In this document: positions 30,695 through 35,593 of the stretch, one piece after another | How the letters are laid out: the number at the start of each line of letters is the position of its first letter | Numbering within the stretch: position 1 is the stretch's first letter | Assembly: GCF_000798815.1 (NCBI RefSeq) | Contig: NZ_JTLD01000007.1 | Span: forward strand, 1 to 35,593 | Length of the DNA: 35,593 nucleotides | Direction of reading: 5' to 3' | From: Alistipes sp. ZOR0009 | GTDB taxonomy: Bacteria > Bacteroidota > Bacteroidia > Bacteroidales > ZOR0009 | Made by a program: the position numbers and the translations under genes | The notes under the pieces: generated by a model | Databases searched by the model: none | The model's input: the letters and a program-made list of their open reading frames with translations, nothing else | What the model was told of the DNA's origin: nothing

Positions 30695-32716
30695 TTATTT
30701 TCCTTTTTTCTCCATCATTTCTATCAAAGCAAACATCTCATCTCTATATCTGGCAGCATCTATAAAATTCAGCTCCTTAGCCGCTTTTTCCATGCTTTCT
30801 TTTGCAGATTTGATTGATTTTTCAAGATCCGCTTTTGCCATATACTTAACAACAGGATCAGCAGCCATACTAACCTTGCCTGGTTCAATATATGCATTTG
30901 CTTCGGCTTGCTTATTCAGTAAATCACCAGAAAGAGCACCTTTAGATGATTTATATACTTGGCGAGGGGTTATCTTATGATCAATATTATATTGCGCCTG
31001 CTTCTCGCGCCTTCGGTTGGTTTCATTGATCGTTTTCTGCATTGCATCGGTTATCTTATCGGCATACATTATAACCAACCCATTTAAATTACGAGCCGCA
31101 CGCCCTGCTGTCTGCGTCAAAGCCCTTGCCGATCTTAAAAAACCTTCCTTATCGGCATCTAGGATTGCAACCAAAGAAACCTCTGGTAAATCTAGCCCTT
31201 CTCGAAGAAGGTTAACCCCAACCAGCACATCAAATAACCCAGCTTGAAGATCTTCCATAATTTGGATTCGTTCAAGCGTCTCTACATCCGAGTGGATGTA
31301 ACGAGTTCTAACATCCATGCGAACGAGATACTTTGTCAGCTCCTCGGCCATACGCTTAGTAAGGGTTGTTACCAGCACTCGCTCTTCTTTTATAATTCGC
31401 TCGTTTATTTCTTCAAGCAGGTTGTCAATCTGATTCTCGGTTGGTCTAACATCTATAACAGGATCAAGTAATCCTGTTGGACGAATAACCTGTTCCACAA
31501 TTACACCTTCAGATTTTGTAAGTTCATAGTCTGCAGGAGTAGCGCTTACAAAAACTGTTTGCCGAACCAATCCCTCAAACTCATCAAACTTCAAAGGACG
31601 GTTGTCAACTGCAGCGGGAAGCCTAAAACCATATTCTACCAAATTACCCTTGCGGGAAGCATCGCCTCCATACATAGCTCTTACTTGAGGGATTGTTACA
31701 TGACTTTCATCAATCACAATAAGAAAATCTTCAGGAAAATAATCGAGCAAACAGAAAGGGCGCATACCAGGTTTTCGTCCATCAAAATAACGAGAGTAGT
31801 TTTCTATTCCAGGACAGTAGCCCAGCTCTTTAATCATTTCTAAGTCGTACTCCACACGCTGTTGCAGCCTTTTAGCTTCCATGCGTTTACCTATGCTATT
31901 GAAGAACTCAACCTGCTGAAAAAGATCATCCTGAATTTGGCGAATAGCATTGTTCATTCGTTCCTTTGTCGTTACAAATATATTGGCCGGATAGATAAGT
32001 ACCTCATCTGGCTCATCAATAATAGTCCCAGAAACAGGATCTAGTATTTCCAGCGTTTCTATTTCGTCTCCCCAAAATGTAACACGATAGGCATAGTCCG
32101 CATATGCCAAAAATATATCTACTGTATCTCCTTTTACCCGAAATCGGCCCTGCTTAAACTCAACTTCATTCCGAGAGTAAAGAGCATCAACCAAGGCATA
32201 AAGCAACTTGTTTCTACTTAACAGCTGGCCCCTTTTTAATTTTATGGTCGTTGCATGAAAATCTTCAGGATTTCCAATACCATACAAGCACGACACAGAT
32301 GAAACCACAACAACATCTCTCCTACCCGAAAGCAACGCAGAAGTTGTACTTAGCCGCAGCTTCTCCAACTCGTCATTTATAGCTAAATCCTTCTCTATAT
32401 AAGTATCTGTCGTTGGTAAGTAAGCTTCAGGCTGATAGTAATCGTAGTATGATACAAAATATTCAACCGCGTTTTCGGGGAAAAACGTTTTAAATTCACC
32501 GTAAAGCTGGGCCGCAAGGGTTTTATTATGGCTTAGGATGAGCGTTGGCCGATTTAACTGAGAAACAACATTAGCCATTGTAAATGTTTTCCCAGAACCA
32601 GTAACACCTAGAAGCACATTATACCTTGTGCCACTACTGATATTCTCTACCAGCTGACGTATTGCCTCTGGCTGATCGCCCGTTGGTTTAAACTCGGATG
32701 TAAGTTTAAAATTCAT
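30695..32716 (-). CDS. uvrB: Excinuclease ABC subunit B
   Basis: Damage-verifying helicase-like subunit of nucleotide excision repair; loads with UvrA and recruits UvrC. The 673-aa protein has Walker A GVTGSGKTF (37-45), the beta-hairpin signature YYDYYQPEAYLP (90-101), DESHVT (Walker B) and the RPTGLLDP and GVNLLREGLDLPEVSLVAILDADKEGFLRS helicase motifs. A QTAGRAARN motif VI follows, and a C-terminal UVR domain (about 630-668) binds UvrC. Length is standard. The gene stands alone between a terminator and its own promoter, and no LexA-type site is recognised. Confidence 0.97.
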   Translation of the reverse strand: MNFKLTSEFKPTGDQPEAIRQLVENISSGTRYNVLLGVTGSGKTFTMANVVSQLNRPTLILSHNKTLAAQLYGEFKTFFPENAVEYFVSYYDYYQPEAYLPTTDTYIEKDLAINDELEKLRLSTTSALLSGRRDVVVVSSVSCLYGIGNPEDFHATTIKLKRGQLLSRNKLLYALVDALYSRNEVEFKQGRFRVKGDTVDIFLAYADYAYRVTFWGDEIETLEILDPVSGTIIDEPDEVLIYPANIFVTTKERMNNAIRQIQDDLFQQVEFFNSIGKRMEAKRLQQRVEYDLEMIKELGYCPGIENYSRYFDGRKPGMRPFCLLDYFPEDFLIVIDESHVTIPQVRAMYGGDASRKGNLVEYGFRLPAAVDNRPLKFDEFEGLVRQTVFVSATPADYELTKSEGVIVEQVIRPTGLLDPVIDVRPTENQIDNLLEEINERIIKEERVLVTTLTKRMAEELTKYLVRMDVRTRYIHSDVETLERIQIMEDLQAGLFDVLVGVNLLREGLDLPEVSLVAILDADKEGFLRSARALTQTAGRAARNLNGLVIMYADKITDAMQKTINETNRRREKQAQYNIDHKITPRQVYKSSKGALSGDLLNKQAEANAYIEPGKVSMAADPVVKYMAKADLEKSIKSAKESMEKAAKELNFIDAARYRDEMFALIEMMEKKGK

Positions 32717-32738
32717 TGCTACTTCGATATCTGATACG

Positions 32739-32746
32739 CAAAGGTA
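32739..32746 (-). promoter_or_regulatory. Candidate -7 element of uvrB
   Basis: On the minus strand TACCTTTG matches TAnnTTTG, 23 bp before the ATG. Confidence 0.45.
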
Positions 32747-32917
32747 AACAAATGAACTCTATATTATGTACGCAAAAGAATCTAGGCTTACCATAACCAT
32801 TATTTTAGAACATAATCTAAAGAGACTACCTTTACTTCTGTTTTACTACATTAATAACCAATCACTCCATTCAACAAAAAGATCTGCAAACAATGCTGTT
32901 TCCTGTCTACATTTTGG

Positions 32918-32925
32918 TATTTTTG
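32918..32925 (+). promoter_or_regulatory. Candidate -7 element of mntP
   Basis: TATTTTTG matches TAnnTTTG, 30 bp before ATG 32955. The resulting leader of about 20-25 nt is too short for a manganese riboswitch. Confidence 0.45.
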
Positions 32926-32954
32926 CGCCAGTTTTAACAGGAATCACGACTTTA

Positions 32955-33515
32955 ATGGAACTATTTACCCTCTTTGCCCTTGCTATTGGACTTTGTTTTG
33001 ACACTTTTGCCGTATCCGTATCGAGCGGACTCATGAAGCGAGAAATCACATTTAAACAAGCACTCCGAATTGCGATTGTTTTGGGCGCATTTCAAGGAAT
33101 TATGCCTGCAATCGGATGGTTTTTAGGAATCAGCATCAAAGAATATATAGAACAATGGGACCATTGGATTGCTTTTATTCTTTTAGGTGCTCTTGGTGCC
33201 AAAATGATTTTAGAAAGCATTGGTAGCAAAGAGAATAAAAATTTCGATCCACTAAATATGAGAGTTATTGTTGGTATGGGCATTGCAACCAGCATAGATG
33301 CGCTTATAGTTGGCGTTAGCTTTGGAATGTTTGAAGTAAACCTTCCCCTTGCTGTGGCTGTAATTGGAGGGGTTACCTTCTTAGCCTCAATGCTCGGAAT
33401 TCTATTTGGGAAAAAAACTGGTGAACATTTTGGAGAAAAGATTGAGATGCTTGGAGGGATCATCCTGATCCTTATAGGCAGCAAAATTTTAGTAGAGCAC
33501 CTACTTACCCGATAA
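32955..33515 (+). CDS. mntP: Manganese efflux pump MntP
   Basis: Exports Mn2+ from the cytoplasm. The 186-aa protein has six hydrophobic helices in two homologous halves. The two conserved acidic motifs are present: CFDTFAVSVSSG with Asp16 in helix 1, and TSIDALIVGVSFG with Asp115 in helix 4, corresponding to essential aspartates in E. coli MntP. The open frame extends to 32766, but the extra 63 residues are not membrane-like and contain the promoter match, so ATG 32955 is chosen. Manganese-dependent regulation is usual for the family. I see no yybP-ykoY riboswitch and no recognised operator here. Confidence 0.93.
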   Translation: MELFTLFALAIGLCFDTFAVSVSSGLMKREITFKQALRIAIVLGAFQGIMPAIGWFLGISIKEYIEQWDHWIAFILLGALGAKMILESIGSKENKNFDPLNMRVIVGMGIATSIDALIVGVSFGMFEVNLPLAVAVIGGVTFLASMLGILFGKKTGEHFGEKIEMLGGIILILIGSKILVEHLLTR

Positions 33516-33538
33516 CTTCAAAATATGGGTAAATTAGT

Positions 33539-33546
33539 TAGATTTG
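33539..33546 (+). promoter_or_regulatory. Candidate -7 element of the TPR regulator gene
   Basis: TAGATTTG matches TAnnTTTG, 50 bp before ATG 33597. Confidence 0.4.
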
Positions 33547-33596
33547 CTAAAATTGAAATTTGAAATCTAAAAATAGCATTCCGACAATATGTTATC

Positions 33597-35381
33597 ATGC
33601 ATAACCAGCAACCTAACCGCACCTTACGACATCGCATTGTAATCCTATCTAAATATTATGGAAAACAATGCCGCATTATCGTTTTTACGACCCTTGCAAT
33701 AGCGATTATTGCCATCTCCATAATATTTATTTCAAGACATCATTCCAACACGACAACAGCTAATCGACAAACTATTGACAGCCTAATAGATTGGAATGAC
33801 TCCTTGTATGAAAAATCTCCCATCAAGGCATATCAAAAGATAGAGATGGCCAAAGCGCTGGCCAAAGATCCTGAAACATTAGGAGAAATATACACCAAAG
33901 AAGCTTCTTTTGAAAAATATATTCATCAATACAAAAAAGCCGAAAAATGTTACCACCTTGCTGTTAAACAATATAGCATAAATGGTAGTGACAAAGAACT
34001 GGCAGACTCCTACTTCAAGTTGGGAGACATCTATAAAAAGTTAGGAGAGTATTGTTTAGGCTTTAGGGTTACTGTAAAAAGTTTAAATATCTACCTCAAT
34101 TTAAAAGATTTACAAGGACAAAGGCGATGCTATAATAACATAGGAAGTTTTTATAAATACTTAGAAGACTACCCCAGAGCTTTAGAATTTTACCAAAAAG
34201 CTCTCAGAATTAGCCAAGATCTCAAATATGAGTCTGGCATTGCATCTGCCTTTAACAATATCGGAACCATCTATTCAGCACTAAACCAGCAAGATTTAGC
34301 CCTAGAATTTTATGCCAAAAGCATGAATACAAATGCGGCTAAAAAGAATGCCCTCTCTAAGGCCATATACTACGGAAACGTTGCAGGAATATATACCAAA
34401 CAGAAGCGATTCCCTGAAGCGCTACAAATGTTCCTAAAAGCGCAGCAGCTTCTTAAGACGTCCTTTGAACCTAGAAACTTAGCTTCTCATTATATTGACT
34501 TTGGAGAATACTATGAAAATACGGACAACTTGGATTCTGCCATAATAAATTATAAAAGAGCCCTTTTTCTTGCAAATGGATACAACTTTAAAGACAGAGT
34601 TGCCGTAGCCTATCAAAAACTTTCGTCTGTATATTTAAAACAAGGGAACTACAAAGCTACAATAGAAGCAAAAAATGCTTACTTAAAACTTAGAGAAAAG
34701 CTTCTGAACAACCAAAAGTCGTTAGAAATAGCTCGTCTGGAAACTGACTTTGAAGCAAGTAAAGACATTCTCGAAAAGGATAATGCTAAGCTCAAATTCT
34801 ACCTACTTCTCTCAATTCTTCTCATTACAACTGCAATTGCGATTTTTATGGTCTTTTATCTTCGCAAAAAATACAGAACGGTAGTATCAAAGCAGCTGCA
34901 AATTCACCAAAACCTTGTAAATGAGAAGGAAATTGTAGAGAGCGATCTCAGCGAAAAAAATCGGGAATTGGCGCTTTATTCTCTTCAAAAGATTCAGCAA
35001 AAGGAGACAAACGAGGCTCTGATTGAAAGGTTGAAGGCTAAATTTAAGGGATATTCTTCCGATATAAAGCAAGAGATAGGTTCTATTATTAACGAGCTAG
35101 AGCGAGAAAGCAACCATCAGCACATTTGGGAAGAGTTTGAACACCGCTTTATTTCGGTGAATCCAGAGTTTTATACTAAGCTCATGGAGAATTTCCCTGA
35201 TCTCACCCAGAACGAAAAGAGAATTTGCGCATTCATTAAACTTAACATGACCACCAAAGAGATTTCGACCATTACAGGGCAGACTCCTCACAGCATAAAT
35301 GTAGCACGTACTCGACTTAGAAGGAAAATTGGCATTACGAACAGCAGTTCAAGTCTAAGCGACCTCATCAACTCAATATAA
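33597..35381 (+). CDS. TPR-containing membrane regulator with LuxR-like HTH
   Basis: A 594-aa protein of the Bacteroidetes TPR-HTH type. A first transmembrane helix lies at about 25-46. Several tetratricopeptide repeats fill about 95-370, for example NNIGSFYKYLEDYPRALEFY (180-199) and NNIGTIYSALNQQDLALEFY (220-239). A second transmembrane helix (about 400-422) leads to a coiled coil (425-505). A C-terminal helix-turn-helix spans 535-580, LTQNEKRICAFIKLNMTTKEI with SINVARTRLRRKIGI as recognition part. The TPR part is therefore predicted outside the cytoplasm and the HTH inside, giving a one-protein signal relay. Ligand and targets are unknown. Confidence 0.9.
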   Translation: MHNQQPNRTLRHRIVILSKYYGKQCRIIVFTTLAIAIIAISIIFISRHHSNTTTANRQTIDSLIDWNDSLYEKSPIKAYQKIEMAKALAKDPETLGEIYTKEASFEKYIHQYKKAEKCYHLAVKQYSINGSDKELADSYFKLGDIYKKLGEYCLGFRVTVKSLNIYLNLKDLQGQRRCYNNIGSFYKYLEDYPRALEFYQKALRISQDLKYESGIASAFNNIGTIYSALNQQDLALEFYAKSMNTNAAKKNALSKAIYYGNVAGIYTKQKRFPEALQMFLKAQQLLKTSFEPRNLASHYIDFGEYYENTDNLDSAIINYKRALFLANGYNFKDRVAVAYQKLSSVYLKQGNYKATIEAKNAYLKLREKLLNNQKSLEIARLETDFEASKDILEKDNAKLKFYLLLSILLITTAIAIFMVFYLRKKYRTVVSKQLQIHQNLVNEKEIVESDLSEKNRELALYSLQKIQQKETNEALIERLKAKFKGYSSDIKQEIGSIINELERESNHQHIWEEFEHRFISVNPEFYTKLMENFPDLTQNEKRICAFIKLNMTTKEISTITGQTPHSINVARTRLRRKIGITNSSSSLSDLINSI

Positions 35382-35402
35382 TTACTGATAATCAGAATAA
35401 AA

Positions 35403-35445
35403 GCAGGCTTTGTATCATAATTGTATTATAATACAAGGCCTGCTG
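35403..35445 (+). terminator. Long hairpin after the TPR regulator gene
   Basis: A 14-bp stem (35403-35416 with 35432-35445; one T-G wobble) encloses a further ATAAT/ATTAT stem. Only a weak T-rich tail follows. It is 21 bp past the stop codon and probably ends the transcript. Confidence 0.7.
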
Positions 35446-35524
35446 TATTACTATTGTTACCCATCCAATTAACTGTTGATAGTACTAATTTAAAATATTT
35501 GTACCGCAATATTTCGGAAGTCAA

Positions 35525-35593
35525 ATGAGTTTAAAGAGTCGAATTCCGAGTAGCAGTTTGTTGGTTTTTATAGCTCTAATGCTAAATCTGGAA
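35525..35593 (+). CDS. Possible 5' end of a gene cut by the window edge
   Basis: ATG at 35525 opens a frame of 23 codons with no stop before the edge. It starts with basic residues then a hydrophobic stretch (SLLVFIALML), which fits the start of a signal peptide or membrane helix. With so few codons this could be chance. Confidence 0.3.
   Translation, partial: MSLKSRIPSSSLLVFIALMLNLE

Noticed and set aside
32766-32954. N-terminal extension of MntP and a manganese riboswitch
   Set aside because: The extension is not membrane-like and contains a promoter match. The remaining leader of about 25 nt is too short for yybP-ykoY.
33092-33484. 130-aa minus-strand open frame
   Set aside because: It is the antisense shadow of mntP.

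Overview
The window looks like a chromosomal piece of a free-living, AT-rich Bacteroidota bacterium, probably order Bacteroidales. The evidence is a fused FeoA-FeoB gene, a TonB-dependent receptor with a Bacteroidetes-type TonB box, an HU-CCDC81/SPOR hybrid protein, a long SecA with a zinc-binding tail, almost no Shine-Dalgarno sequences, and many intergenic matches to the Bacteroidetes -7 promoter element TAnnTTTG (upstream of the esterase, TonB receptor, M1 peptidase, porin, dnaX, secA, uvrB, mntP and TPR regulator genes). I see no rRNA, tRNA, insertion sequence, prophage or CRISPR array. Most of the region is ordinary core genome with a few accessory modules.

Left part (1-6400). A roughly 41-bp tandem repeat runs off the left edge. 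An AraC-type regulator is divergent from a secreted esterase and a secreted GH127/DUF1680 enzyme, a small locus likely for arabinose-containing plant polysaccharide. Then come a RarD-type transporter, a small membrane protein and an exported MsrA.

Iron and translation rescue (6400-10400). FeoAB is followed by its Cys-rich small membrane partner and an ArfB-type peptidyl-tRNA hydrolase. An 18-bp perfect palindrome sits just upstream of feoAB. A short adenylate kinase homologue with an altered P-loop is convergent to this group.

Envelope block (10500-24300). This holds a YtfJ-like thioredoxin-fold protein, a TonB receptor, an ECF sigma / putative anti-sigma / beta-solenoid surface-protein operon, an M1 aminopeptidase lipoprotein, a small hypothetical protein, a YgjP-type metallopeptidase joined to an HU-SPOR protein, a DcaP-like outer-membrane porin, and a membrane GAF/PAS protein with no recognisable output domain.

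Replication, secretion and repair (24300-33500). dnaX is split into two overlapping frames at a run of ten A residues, which looks like a programmed slippage site giving gamma and tau forms. secA, a small secreted protein, uvrB and the manganese exporter mntP follow. In two places (before dnaX and before secA) an intrinsic terminator touches or overlaps the next promoter.

Right end (33500-35593). A two-TM TPR regulator with a LuxR-like HTH ends in a long hairpin. The first 23 codons of another possible gene are cut by the window edge.

The strongest candidate for something notable is the dnaX A10 recoding site. Other items worth checking are the feoAB palindrome, the ECF operon with its own ECF-like promoter, the adenylate kinase P-loop change, and an orphan terminator hairpin after secA that could mark a small RNA.
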